Source: Lentisphaeria bacterium
GTDB lineage: Bacteria; Verrucomicrobiota; Lentisphaeria; Victivallales; Victivallaceae
Assembly: GCA_018265615.1 (NCBI GenBank)
Contig: JABLYX010000011.1
Coordinates: 1-64,000 of the forward strand
Reading direction: 5' to 3'
Length of the DNA stretch: 64,000 nt
A model generated the notes under the pieces. That model was not told the origin of the DNA. It made no database searches and saw only the letters and a program-made list of their open reading frames with translations. Of the stretch, positions 34,233-43,367 are shown in pieces. The translations under genes and the position numbers were made by a program. Position 1 is the first letter of the stretch. Each line of letters begins with the position of its first letter.

Positions 34233-35522
34233 TCAATTCAGGTTGCTTGCCGTGTTTTCCGCTGTGGCTTCGACGGAGACGATCCGGTTCAGCGGGACCT
34301 CCGCCGCCGGGACGCGCAGCTCGATATAGTTGTCACTCCAGCCGCGCGCGAAGCCGTCGGGATCGGCGCGCTCGAAAATCACCGGAAGCTTTTGCCCGTA
34401 CAGGCTCCCGATGAAACGCCGTTTCGACTCCGCCGCGGCCGCCGCGAGGCGTCTGTAACGCTCTTTGGCGACCTCCGGCGGAACCCGTCCGGGCAGCGAC
34501 GCGGCGGGCGTTCCGCTGCGCGGAGAATAGGTGAAAATGTGCAGATTCGCGAACTCCATCGATGCGACGAAGCTGCAGCATTCGTCGAAATCCGCGTCTG
34601 TTTCGCCGGGAAAACCGACGATGATGTCGCTGCCGAGGTGGATCCCCGGGATGCGTTCCCGCGCGGCGCGGACGAACCCGGCGTACTCCCGCGTCGTGTA
34701 GTGGCGGTTCATCGCCGCGAGGATCCGGTCGCAGCCGTTCTGCAGCGCGAGGTGCAGGAAGCGGCACACCTTCGGCTCCGACGCCATCACGTCGAGCAGC
34801 GTCCGGTTGCCGGGGGCGGGTTCCGTCGAGCTCAGCCGGATGCGGAAATCGCCGTCGATCCGGGCGATTTCGCGGACCAGTCCGCCGAGGTCGCGCCCGG
34901 AGTCGCTGTAGGCGCAGGTGTTGACTCCGGTCAGCACGAGCTCCGGGAACCCCGCTTCGACCGCCCTGCGGCAGTCGGCCAGCACCTCGTCGAACGCGCG
35001 CGAACGCTCCGGCCCGCGGGCGTAGGGGACGATGCAGTATGTGCAGAAGTTGCCGCACCCCTCCTGGATCTTCAGGAACGCGCGGCTGCGGAACGGAAAG
35101 CTCCCGAACGCCGCTTCACGGAACGGCGCAACGGGTTCGGCCATGCTCTTCGCCGCGCCGCCGAGCCCGGTGCGGCCGTCGAGGTATTCGAGCACGAGCT
35201 CCGGCAGCGAACGCTTCTCGGGGTTTGTCAGGACCACGTCGGCCGCGCCGTCTTCGAGGAACGCCTCGCGGTCGAGCTCCGCGCTGCACCCGGTGACCGC
35301 GATCACCGCCTCCGGGTGCGCCGCGCGGAACTTGCGCACGGCCTGCCGGCTCTTGCGGGCGGCTTCAGCGGTGACGGTGCAGCTGTTGACGACGACGAGC
35401 GCGGCGTTTTCCGCCGACTCCGAAACTTCGTACCCCGCCTCCGCCAGCCGCGAAAGCAGGAGTGCGCTGTCGGCCGAATTCAGCCGGCAGCCGAGCGTGA
35501 AAACAATGGCTTTCCGATTCAA
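34233..35522 (-). CDS. mtaB: tRNA methylthiotransferase MtaB-like (radical SAM)
   Basis: 429 aa. UPF0004 N-terminal domain with the auxiliary-cluster cysteines Cys12 (TLGCRLNSADS), Cys48 (NSCTVTAEA) and Cys79 (TGCSAE); radical SAM domain with CGNFCTYC (Cys156, 160, 163) and YSPRSGTPA; C-terminal TRAM-like domain. NSCTVTAEAARKSRQ is typical of the MtaB subgroup, which converts t6A37 to ms2t6A in tRNA, rather than MiaB or RimO. The gene is divergent from the coiled-coil/phosphoesterase/LacI operon. MiaB-subgroup assignment is the main alternative. Confidence 0.88.
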   Translation of the reverse strand: MNRKAIVFTLGCRLNSADSALLLSRLAEAGYEVSESAENAALVVVNSCTVTAEAARKSRQAVRKFRAAHPEAVIAVTGCSAELDREAFLEDGAADVVLTNPEKRSLPELVLEYLDGRTGLGGAAKSMAEPVAPFREAAFGSFPFRSRAFLKIQEGCGNFCTYCIVPYARGPERSRAFDEVLADCRRAVEAGFPELVLTGVNTCAYSDSGRDLGGLVREIARIDGDFRIRLSSTEPAPGNRTLLDVMASEPKVCRFLHLALQNGCDRILAAMNRHYTTREYAGFVRAARERIPGIHLGSDIIVGFPGETDADFDECCSFVASMEFANLHIFTYSPRSGTPAASLPGRVPPEVAKERYRRLAAAAAESKRRFIGSLYGQKLPVIFERADPDGFARGWSDNYIELRVPAAEVPLNRIVSVEATAENTASNLN

Positions 35523-35594
35523 ATCTCAGGTTCCTTTCCCGGTGGTAACATAGAGCTGTTTTCCATTTTTTGCAACTCGAACCGGTTGAATTTC

Positions 35595-35623
35595 TTGCAC
35601 AAACCCGACTCGGGGGATATATT
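35595..35623 (+). promoter_or_regulatory. Promoter of the 35.7-38.0 kb operon
   Basis: TTGCAC (35595-35600), 17-nt spacer, TATATT (35618-35623). Start near 35630, leader about 30 nt before the ATG at 35660. Confidence 0.6.
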
Positions 35624-35659
35624 AACGCGAAACATGTGACAATACGCAGGAGACGCGAG

Positions 35660-36223
35660 ATGGCGAAAAACGATTTTATCAGCGACAACCTGGTCCATAT
35701 GCGCGAACGGCTGAAGGAGAACGCGGCGCGGGCCGGAGCTCCCGCTTCTCCCGCCCGGGAGGAGGCCCCTCCCGGCACAGAACCGGCGCCGAAGCTGTCG
35801 GACCGGCTCCCGATGCGGCAGACGGCTCCGCGCGGCGACGACCTCGACCGCCAGAGGCGCGATTTCGAATACCGTCTCGAACGCGACCGCGCCGCCATCG
35901 CGGCCGAGCTTGAGCTTGAGTCGCAGAGAGCCGCCGAGCTCGAACGGTTTTCAAAGGCGCTCGACGGGCTCGATGCGGAGTTCCGCAGGCTCGGCTCCGG
36001 CGAAGGCGCCGAATTCCAGCGTGAGTTCGAGAAGCTGCGCTTCGCCTATTACCGCGCCGCCGGGCGCGCCTCGGCGTTCCTGAAGGAGAAGGGGGGCGCG
36101 CTCGCATCTCCGGCCGACGGCGAAAGGCCGTCCCGGCGCGGCTTTGCGGTGCTGCCGATCGCCGCCGCGCTGATCATTTCGTCGCTCATCATCGCAGTCA
36201 CGCTCTTTCTGCTGTTTCACTGA
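35660..36223 (+). CDS. Small C-terminally anchored coiled-coil protein
   Basis: Not a family I recognise. 187 aa. The N-terminal third is Ala/Pro-rich and probably disordered (residues about 20-70). Residues about 75-150 are rich in Glu, Arg, Leu and Ala with heptad character (LDRQRRDFEYRLERDRAA), suggesting a coiled coil. The last 25 residues (AVLPIAAALIISSLIIAVTLFLLFH) form one transmembrane segment, so it is likely a tail-anchored membrane protein facing the cytoplasm. The start at 35660 has AGGAG 7 nt upstream. First gene of an operon with the metallophosphoesterase (gap 20) and LacI genes. Confidence 0.7.
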   Translation: MAKNDFISDNLVHMRERLKENAARAGAPASPAREEAPPGTEPAPKLSDRLPMRQTAPRGDDLDRQRRDFEYRLERDRAAIAAELELESQRAAELERFSKALDGLDAEFRRLGSGEGAEFQREFEKLRFAYYRAAGRASAFLKEKGGALASPADGERPSRRGFAVLPIAAALIISSLIIAVTLFLLFH

Positions 36224-36243
36224 GGACCGGAGGCGCCGAAGCT

Positions 36244-37047
36244 ATGAAAATCGTTCACTTTTCCGATCCGCACGCGGGCGGCTCCGCCGAGGACTGGATG
36301 GCCTATATCGACAAACGCTGGGTCGGCGTTTTCAACTACAAGTTCCGGCGGCAGTTCCGGCACGACCTCACGAAGCTGTCGCGCGCGGTCGAATACATCC
36401 TTGATACGAAGCCGGACGTCGCGGTCTGCACCGGCGACCTCACGAGCACGGGGCAGCCGGGTGAATTCGAGAAGGTGCGCCCGATCCTCGCGCCGCTGCG
36501 CGATTCGGCGATCCCGCTGCTCTATCTGCCCGGCAACCACGACTGTTACGTGAAACGCCCGAAGTGTGTGCGGGCCGTGCGCGAAATGACCGAATACCTG
36601 TCGAAGGGGAACTACCGCTTCACGGATATGCCGATCCGGCGCGAATATGCCGGGGCGGAGTTTCTGCTGCTGAACACGAGCCGCCCGTCGAATCTGCTCT
36701 GCTCGTGGGGCTTTGTCGACCGGAACGATTTGAAGTGGATCGAATCCGTGTGCGAAGAGCCCAAAAGGATGCCGCGTATTTTGCTTTCGCACTACCCGAT
36801 GATCGAGGAGCATCCGTTCCTGCGGATGCGCCACCGCCTCTTCGGGCAGAAACGGATCCTCGAACTCATGCGGGAGCATGAGATCGACCTCTCGCTCTGC
36901 GGCCACGTCCACAAGCCGTACCTGAAGGTCGATGCGGAGGGGCGCGGCGAATGCTGCGCGGGCTCCGTCACGCGGAACGGCAGCATGGTCGAGATCGATT
37001 ATTCGCACGGAACGGGAAAATTCGGATACCACACCATCAACCTCTAG
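36244..37047 (+). CDS. Calcineurin-like metallophosphoesterase
   Basis: 267 aa, no signal peptide. All five metal-binding motifs of the superfamily are present: D-x-H (HFSDPHAGG), GD (VCTGDLTSTG), GNHD (YLPGNHDCY), H (LLSHYPM) and GHxH (LCGHVHKPY). It hydrolyses phosphomono- or diesters using two metal ions; a cyclic-nucleotide phosphodiesterase-like (Icc/CpdA) role is possible, since the motif spacing resembles that group. It sits between the anchored coiled-coil gene and a lacI gene, which does not reveal the substrate. Confidence 0.85.
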   Translation: MKIVHFSDPHAGGSAEDWMAYIDKRWVGVFNYKFRRQFRHDLTKLSRAVEYILDTKPDVAVCTGDLTSTGQPGEFEKVRPILAPLRDSAIPLLYLPGNHDCYVKRPKCVRAVREMTEYLSKGNYRFTDMPIRREYAGAEFLLLNTSRPSNLLCSWGFVDRNDLKWIESVCEEPKRMPRILLSHYPMIEEHPFLRMRHRLFGQKRILELMREHEIDLSLCGHVHKPYLKVDAEGRGECCAGSVTRNGSMVEIDYSHGTGKFGYHTINL

Positions 37048-37056
37048 GGAGGAGCC

Positions 37057-38025
37057 ATGGCGAGCGACATCAACGAGCTGGCGCGGAAATGCGGCGTCTC
37101 CAAGGCGACGATTTCACGGGTGTTCACAGGGCGTGCGCGGGTCAGCGACGCAGTGCGCGCCCGTGTGCTTGCAGCCGCCCGCGAGCTGGATTACCGGCCG
37201 CAGCAGGTCATGGCTCGCGACTGCGTCGCGATCGTTGTGGCCGACGCGCCGAGCCCGCAGCGCCGCACGAGCTTTTCGGAGCGGCTCCTGACTTCGGCGG
37301 TTTTCGAGATCACGCGCAGCAATCTGCTGACCGAGGTGATTCCGCTCAAGGATCTCTCCAAGCTTTACGGCAGCTACACAAAAGCGGTTCTGCTGCTGCT
37401 TTCGGAGCCGCTCATCGAGGAGCACCGCCTGGAGTTCGAGCAGCTTTCGATGCCGGTCGTGACCGTCAACAAGCAGTATGTGTTCAGCAGCTCGGTGAAT
37501 ACGGACCACGGACAGGGGGTGACGCTCGCGATGCGCCATTTATATGACTGCGGCCACCGCCGCATCGGCCTCACGGTGGACCGGATCGAGAATCAGGCGG
37601 GGCAGGAGCGCATCGCGGCCTACGCCGCCTTCACGAAGGAGCGCGGCCTTGCGCCGCTGCCGGTCGCGCATTTCCACGACCTCAACGTGACGGAGTCGCG
37701 CCGCGAGCTGGACCGGATCCTCGCGGAGCATCCGACGGCGCTCATCGTCTGCGGTGAGAGCGTCGCGTTGCAGTCCGCCTACGAACTGCGGAAGCGGGGA
37801 TACCGGATTCCGGAGGATATCTCGCTCGTGACCTCCGAACTTGCAAACATCTGCAGCTGGCTGACGCCGGAGATGACCGCGATGAACCAGGACCTTGACG
37901 CGCTAGCGGCCCGGACGGTCTCTCTGCTGCTTGCCCGGATCCGCAACCCCGAGTCCCCGCGCGAGAATATCTGGCTGCCGACTTCTCTGATCGTCCGCGG
38001 CAGCGTGAAGCTCCTGACCTGCTGA
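37057..38025 (+). CDS. LacI-family transcriptional regulator
   Basis: 322 aa. N-terminal LacI helix-turn-helix and hinge: DINELARKCGVSKATISRVFTG, then ARELDYRPQ. The sensor domain has VNTDHGQGVTLAMRHLYDCGHRRIGLT, ALIVCGESVALQSAYELRKRGYRIPEDISLVT and a C-terminal RNPESPRENIWLPTSLIVRGS, all typical. It probably represses a sugar gene set. It is the last gene of its operon (gap 9 nt) and converges with cassette 4, whose terminal stop is only 4 nt away. The neighbouring GH cassette may be the target, but its own GntR regulators make this uncertain. Confidence 0.9.
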   Translation: MASDINELARKCGVSKATISRVFTGRARVSDAVRARVLAAARELDYRPQQVMARDCVAIVVADAPSPQRRTSFSERLLTSAVFEITRSNLLTEVIPLKDLSKLYGSYTKAVLLLLSEPLIEEHRLEFEQLSMPVVTVNKQYVFSSSVNTDHGQGVTLAMRHLYDCGHRRIGLTVDRIENQAGQERIAAYAAFTKERGLAPLPVAHFHDLNVTESRRELDRILAEHPTALIVCGESVALQSAYELRKRGYRIPEDISLVTSELANICSWLTPEMTAMNQDLDALAARTVSLLLARIRNPESPRENIWLPTSLIVRGSVKLLTC

Positions 38026-38029
38026 CGGT

Positions 38030-41002
38030 TCAACGATCCGCCGGGACGTCGCCTTTTGCGGTTTCCCGGAGCAACTGCCGGGCGCTTTCGCGGAAGATGC
38101 TGTGAACATCGTTGGCATATGCGGCGAGGATTCCGGCCCCGAAGCGGCTGCCGCAGCGGCACGCCGCACGTGCGAGGCGGAGTTCCAGGTAGGCCAGCAT
38201 GTAGGAGGGCGCGGCGTCTGAGCCGGCGGGCACGGCATGGCCGCTTACTCCGGAGCGGCGGATCAGCGCGTCGAGCGCGTCGGCCAGCAGCGGGTCGGGA
38301 CGCCGTTCCGCCGTGAACGCGAGGCACGACAGCCGCCGGTAGAACGGGTGCACCGGCACATCTTTGCGGCTCACGTCGTATGGTGTCAGGCGGGCGACCG
38401 GTTCTCCGAGTCCCGGTGTTTCGTCGATCAGCTTCTTCAGCAGCGGCCCGAAGCCGCCGGCCCCCGACAACCCCGCCATCACGATCAGCCGATTGACTTG
38501 AAAGAAATCGGATGCACTGTCGCGGCGGTCCTGAAGGCGCAGGCGCTCCGGCTTCATATGCGGCCCGGCCAGATGTCGTTTTTCCGCGAGCGCGAAGGCC
38601 AGCTGCTCTTTCAGGAATTCACTTCCGGCGGCGGAGCCGTACCACGCCAGCGCAAGCGAAACCGCCGCCCGGTCGGAGGCGAGGGGATCCTCCGGCATCT
38701 CCGGCGGCAGGGCGTTCCGGCGTTTCTCCAGAAGCGGCACGGCCTCGGCGGCGGAGAAGGTCAGCATCTCCGACAGGCGGTCGATTCCGGCGGCCGCGAG
38801 GATTTCAGCCGGAACGGCCTCCTTCTCTCCGTCGTTGTGCCGGAACGCCCAGTCGGGCAGGATGCCGGTTTCCCGAAGCTCCGCCTGCATGGAGGCGAGA
38901 TCGACGGCGCGGACGTCTCCGCCCGCGGCCAGCGCGGCCGCCGCGGCGCAGCCGAGCGCGTATCCCTGATTGACGATGTCGGCGTTCATGCGGCAGAGAC
39001 TGGTCGCGTCGCGTTCTCCCGAGAGCGCTTTTGCTCCGACGAGCAGGCCGTCGAGGGTCCGCGGGATGAAACAGCCGAAGGGGATCCGGACCCGGATCAT
39101 CGCCCCGTTGCCGATGATCGAAAACGCCGCAAGGGAAGAACTCAGATGGGCGTGGCTGTCGCACGAGGTGGTTGCGACGGTGAACACATCTTCCGGCAGT
39201 TTCCGGTTCAGGATGTCGTTGAGCAGCAGCGCGCGCTCCCCGCGGATGCGCCGCCCTTCGCGGACCGTCGCCATCGGTGCGATGTGGTGGCAGGAGTTGT
39301 CGCGATGCCCGAGCGATATGGCGCGCAGGCGCTCGGACCAGGGGACGGGCGAGACGACGTCCGGGTCGGAGTTGTAGCGGTAACAGCCCCAGCCGCCGGA
39401 GACGACGCTCTCGGTTCCCCACATGCTGTAGGACTGCATCATGCCGTCATCCGGAGCCCCGAGGTCGAACTCCGCTCCGGCGAACGCGGCGACGTCGGCG
39501 TTCCCGGTCGCGTCTATGGTGATGCGCGGCGCGATGGCGAAGAAGCCGCTTTCATTGGCGAAGAGCAGCTCCGTCACTCGGTTGCCGGTACGCTTCGCTC
39601 CGCAGAGGCGGGTGCCGCCGCAGACCACGGCTCCGTGGAGTGCGGCGGCATTGCGCAGATATTCGATATAGGCGATCCCGCCCGCTCCGTGCGTATGAAG
39701 TTCGGCCGACCGCTGCTGTTCGGCGGTGCTCCGGTAACGCTCGAAGGCGCCGCCGCGGTATCCGCCGTACAGCCCGGCCACGAGTCCCGGCGAGAAGGTC
39801 CCGCCGGGGAGCTGGAGCTGTTCGGCCGCGATCACGGATGCGCCGCGTTCAGCTGCGGCCGCCATCGCGGTTCCGCCCGCCGTGCCGAGACCGACCACGC
39901 AGACGTCGCACGGCAGCGTCAGGGCGGGCGGCGGCAGGGCGGACGGCTCCATGAGTTCGACGGAGACGGGAAGCGCGTCATCCCGGTACTCCCGCTCCGG
40001 GGGGACGGCCGGAGCCGGGGTGCGCGGCAGGGCGGAGAGCGTTTCGCGCACCGTGTTCCAGGCCGCCGCGAGGTCGTCGGGCGAAAAGTTCCAGGGGAGG
40101 GCGGGCAGCGCGAAAAGGTTGTCGAACCCGCTGTCGCACCCTTCCGGCAGCTCGTGCCCCTCCGGGCGGCATTCGTAGGCGAGGAAGCTGAGCGACGCCT
40201 CCGCAAAGAGGCCGATGTGCTTTCGCATCCATGCAGCAAGCCGCAGCGAGAGCTCCTGCCGCTGCTCTTCGAGGCGGCTGAGGCTGTGCGGAGAAGGGTC
40301 GGCGACTTCGGCTTCGAATGCGAATTCCGTCACGACGGTATCCGTCCGCACGGAGGTGTGGAGCCGGACCGAACCCTCCAGTATGCCCGGCTCCGCTGCC
40401 GCGCCGGAGAACGCTCCCGGCGGGAGCGCCAGCGCCGCGGGCCGCCCGGCCGGGGCGAGCTCCCACTCGAAGACGGCATGCACTGTGTAACGCCCCGCCG
40501 GCAGGTAGGGGACGCCTTTCGCGAGGCGGACCACCTGCGCGCGTTCGGTCGCGTCGAGCACTGCGGCGGCGGGGATCCGGACGACTCCCGGAGGGGCCGC
40601 CGCGATTACGCCGTTGACCGTCCGCCCGGCGGAGGCCAGTGCGGCAGGCTCCGCTTCGAAGAGCACCGGGATGTTCCGCTTCTCCAGCATCCGCAGCAGC
40701 CCCTGCCGGACGAACGCCTCCGGCGCGAGGATCCCCTCGTCGTCGATGATGGAGAAGAGCCGCTGGATCTCCTGCGGCAGCATCCGCAGCGCCCGGTCCC
40801 CGCTGCCGCGCCGGATGAAGCTGTGATCGTAAGCGGCGACTTCGCGCCCGGGGTACGAGCGCTTTTCCAGCACGGCGACTTTCCGTCCGTCTTCGGCCGC
40901 CGCGAGGGCGGCGAGACAGCCGGTGATTCCGGCGCCGCAGATCAGCAGTTCCGGAGTGAATTTCTGCACGGCGGCGGGGAGTTCTGTTTTTTCAATTTTC
41001 AT
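38030..41002 (-). CDS. Tandem double FAD-oxidoreductase fusion with helical tail
   Basis: 990 aa, cytoplasmic. Two FAD_oxidored units in one chain: the first begins LLICGAGITGCLAALAAAEDGRKVAVLEKRSYPG (residues about 20-55, given as landmarks GAGITG and VLEKR), the second near residue 370 with VCVVGLGTAGGTAMAAAAERG, followed by GGTFSPGLVAGLYGG, ITIDATGNADVAAFAGAEF and VGAKALSGERDATSL. The last 250 residues look all-helical, HEAT-like (LASDRAAVSLALAWYGS). The start at 41002 has GGAG 6 nt upstream. Last gene of cassette 4, 15 nt after the GH gene. Function unknown; presumably redox conversion of a sugar released by the cassette. Confidence 0.75.
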   Translation of the reverse strand: MKIEKTELPAAVQKFTPELLICGAGITGCLAALAAAEDGRKVAVLEKRSYPGREVAAYDHSFIRRGSGDRALRMLPQEIQRLFSIIDDEGILAPEAFVRQGLLRMLEKRNIPVLFEAEPAALASAGRTVNGVIAAAPPGVVRIPAAAVLDATERAQVVRLAKGVPYLPAGRYTVHAVFEWELAPAGRPAALALPPGAFSGAAAEPGILEGSVRLHTSVRTDTVVTEFAFEAEVADPSPHSLSRLEEQRQELSLRLAAWMRKHIGLFAEASLSFLAYECRPEGHELPEGCDSGFDNLFALPALPWNFSPDDLAAAWNTVRETLSALPRTPAPAVPPEREYRDDALPVSVELMEPSALPPPALTLPCDVCVVGLGTAGGTAMAAAAERGASVIAAEQLQLPGGTFSPGLVAGLYGGYRGGAFERYRSTAEQQRSAELHTHGAGGIAYIEYLRNAAALHGAVVCGGTRLCGAKRTGNRVTELLFANESGFFAIAPRITIDATGNADVAAFAGAEFDLGAPDDGMMQSYSMWGTESVVSGGWGCYRYNSDPDVVSPVPWSERLRAISLGHRDNSCHHIAPMATVREGRRIRGERALLLNDILNRKLPEDVFTVATTSCDSHAHLSSSLAAFSIIGNGAMIRVRIPFGCFIPRTLDGLLVGAKALSGERDATSLCRMNADIVNQGYALGCAAAAALAAGGDVRAVDLASMQAELRETGILPDWAFRHNDGEKEAVPAEILAAAGIDRLSEMLTFSAAEAVPLLEKRRNALPPEMPEDPLASDRAAVSLALAWYGSAAGSEFLKEQLAFALAEKRHLAGPHMKPERLRLQDRRDSASDFFQVNRLIVMAGLSGAGGFGPLLKKLIDETPGLGEPVARLTPYDVSRKDVPVHPFYRRLSCLAFTAERRPDPLLADALDALIRRSGVSGHAVPAGSDAAPSYMLAYLELRLARAACRCGSRFGAGILAAYANDVHSIFRESARQLLRETAKGDVPADR

Positions 41003-41017
41003 GATTGGCTCCAATCT

Positions 41018-43360
41018 TCAGAGGAAACGGATGTTGCGTATCCAGTAAGTTCGTTTGTCCGCATGCGGGTTCATGCCGATTTCGACGGCTTCGAGCGGGC
41101 TGTCGTCGGCGGGGATCCGGACGGTGTTCTCCATCCACTCCCCGAGCGACGGGGAGTAGTTCACGCGGATTCCGGCACGTCCCGCCTTGCGCAGCCAGCA
41201 GAGCGACGTCTCCTTTTCGGAACCGTCGGGCGTTTTGATCTCGAACCGGACGGCGGTTGCGTTCCGGAACTCCGGCGGCACGGCGAGCCGCGGATAAACC
41301 CAGCGGTCGCGGGTCCGGAACGAGACGTCGACCCGGAGGGCCTGCTCCTTCTCATCGCGGATGATGCTCATTTCTCCGCTGCTGTTGTGCTTCCAGTTCG
41401 CCGGATCGTCCGCCTCTTTGCAGATGCGCCACCCGTCGGAGATCAGGGCGCGCGGCAGCGAAAGCTGCGTGATGCGTTTTCCGTTGAGCTCTCCGCCGAT
41501 GTCCAGCGAATCGGCCTTCGCCGCCGCCGGGGCGGGCAGGTCGAAGACCTGCTTCCCGAACGGGGCGAGCTCGAGGCGGCGCGGAAAGCCCTCCCACGCC
41601 GTGTTGACGGTGAGCCGCCCCGTCTTCGGCTCGGGGCTGAAGTTGTGAATTGTCAGGCGGATGCGTCCGTCCGGAAGCACGGCGCCGGCGAGGACGGCCG
41701 TCTTGTCGAGCTCCGGCTCCTCCGGCGCGCCGAAGCGGCCGCGCGGCGGCGTTTTCTTCGAGGCGTTCAGCCCGGAGAGCCCGTGGAGATAGGCGGGGAA
41801 GCGCGTCACGGGAATTATCACTTCGACGCCCTGCCGTTCAAGCGCGAGCGGCGTTCCGAAACAGTCCACGCCGCGGACGCCGTCCTCCGCCGGCAGCCGG
41901 AGCTCCGACTTGAAGAGGCGGCCCATGTCCTGCGGAATCCGCCCCCGTTCAGTGTCGAGCTCGGAATGGCTCCAGAGCGCCAGCGACTGCGAGCCGTCCG
42001 CCTGTCGGAAGAGCAGCGCGGTGATGCCGGGGCCGAAGTCGCAGCTGCCGAGGCATTGCGCGCCGCCGAGCTCGCTGACGAGCACGTTGAAGGCGACGAA
42101 GCCGGGCTTCGCGGAGAAGTCGGTCCGCAGCAGCCCCCACTCCTTGAAGCCCCTGCGTTCCACGTGGCGGCGCAGCACGAAGAGAAAGGTGCGCTCCACG
42201 CCGAGCGACTGCATCACAAGCTGGCTCTTCGGAATGAACTCCGCCCAGATCAGCTCCTGCTCCCGGTTCAGCGAGAGCGTGCCGGGCGAGAGCCCGTCCG
42301 GAACGGCGTCGCCCTCGGCCTGCGTGCCGTTCTCCGTGATCCAGATGGGGCGGTCGGCGAAGCCGTGCTTCTTCTGGAACGCGCGCAGCGCGGCGATGCG
42401 GCCCGGATAATCCCGCAGGTCGCTGTACACGTGGTAGTTGAAGATATCGGTGTAGGCCGCCAGCGCATTGCGGAAAAGCTCGTTCTGGAGTTCCCCGATC
42501 TGGGTCAGGCAGAGCGACGAGATGGAGACGCCCGCATCGGGATCCCCCGCTTTCAACCCCAGATACGCCGTCTTGGCCAGCGAAGCGTAATCCCACGGCG
42601 CGACGGTGAAGCCGGGCGAGAGATCGATCTCATTCATGATCTCCCACAGCGCGACCTTGCCCCGTCCCTGCGTCGCGAGCTCCCGGCAGAAGCGGTAGAG
42701 ATCGTCGAGACTGTACGGGGCGGATCCCTCCTTCTGGAGCCACGGCAGAAGGTTCAGGATGTTGACGATCCGTTTTTCCCCGGCGGCCGTCCCGGCCAGT
42801 TCGATCGGCAGAAGCCGGTCGTCCGCGAGGTTTGCCGTCGCGGGATCCGTGCGGAGATTCTGCACGCGGTGGCGGACGAAACGGCAGCCGAGCAGCCGGT
42901 ACATCGTCTCGATTTCGCGCATCGCGCCGCCGGGTCCGTCGCTGCGGTATCCCCGCGCGGCGAGAAATTTCCCATACGCTCCGAGCATGCCGCGCGGCGC
43001 GGAGTCGAGGCAGTACGGGGATTCCCCGCTGAAGCGGGGCGGCATAACCACGCCGAAGGAGCGGCTGCCCGTGAATTCGGGCGTATCGATCGAGATGTCA
43101 TAATAACCGCGCGGCAGCGGCGGCAGTGTGAGGCTGTCCGTTCCGTCGATCACTCCGTTCAGCACGGTTTCCCCCCGGATGTCGCGCACGGTGCAGGGGA
43201 GGGAGCCGGCGCGGCCGCCGAGGGCGAAGCGCAGCGGCTCCCCCACGGTGAAAACCGCCGCCGGCGACGGCGCGCGCAGGAAGTCTGCGGTGCGGACGGG
43301 TTCGCCGGAGAATGCATGGACCGCAAACAGGAACAGCAGAGCGAAGAGTGTCTGTTTCAT
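41018..43360 (-). CDS. Secreted clan-A glycoside hydrolase, cassette 4
   Basis: 780 aa with signal peptide (MKQTLFALLFLFAVHAFS). An N-terminal beta domain (residues about 30-105) precedes a TIM barrel similar to GH39/GH5-type clan-A enzymes: ALWEIMNEIDL with acid/base Glu244 and RPIWITENGTQ with nucleophile Glu343. After about 480 come a beta domain and a C-terminal galactose-binding-like module (WVYPRLAVPPEF, GIRVNYSPSLGEWMENTVRIPADDS as landmarks). I cannot name the CAZy family. It lies 7 nt after the prepilin gene, and only a weak AGGCGG precedes the ATG, so translation is probably coupled. Confidence 0.75.
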   Translation of the reverse strand: MKQTLFALLFLFAVHAFSGEPVRTADFLRAPSPAAVFTVGEPLRFALGGRAGSLPCTVRDIRGETVLNGVIDGTDSLTLPPLPRGYYDISIDTPEFTGSRSFGVVMPPRFSGESPYCLDSAPRGMLGAYGKFLAARGYRSDGPGGAMREIETMYRLLGCRFVRHRVQNLRTDPATANLADDRLLPIELAGTAAGEKRIVNILNLLPWLQKEGSAPYSLDDLYRFCRELATQGRGKVALWEIMNEIDLSPGFTVAPWDYASLAKTAYLGLKAGDPDAGVSISSLCLTQIGELQNELFRNALAAYTDIFNYHVYSDLRDYPGRIAALRAFQKKHGFADRPIWITENGTQAEGDAVPDGLSPGTLSLNREQELIWAEFIPKSQLVMQSLGVERTFLFVLRRHVERRGFKEWGLLRTDFSAKPGFVAFNVLVSELGGAQCLGSCDFGPGITALLFRQADGSQSLALWSHSELDTERGRIPQDMGRLFKSELRLPAEDGVRGVDCFGTPLALERQGVEVIIPVTRFPAYLHGLSGLNASKKTPPRGRFGAPEEPELDKTAVLAGAVLPDGRIRLTIHNFSPEPKTGRLTVNTAWEGFPRRLELAPFGKQVFDLPAPAAAKADSLDIGGELNGKRITQLSLPRALISDGWRICKEADDPANWKHNSSGEMSIIRDEKEQALRVDVSFRTRDRWVYPRLAVPPEFRNATAVRFEIKTPDGSEKETSLCWLRKAGRAGIRVNYSPSLGEWMENTVRIPADDSPLEAVEIGMNPHADKRTYWIRNIRFL

Positions 43361-43367
43361 GCGCCGC

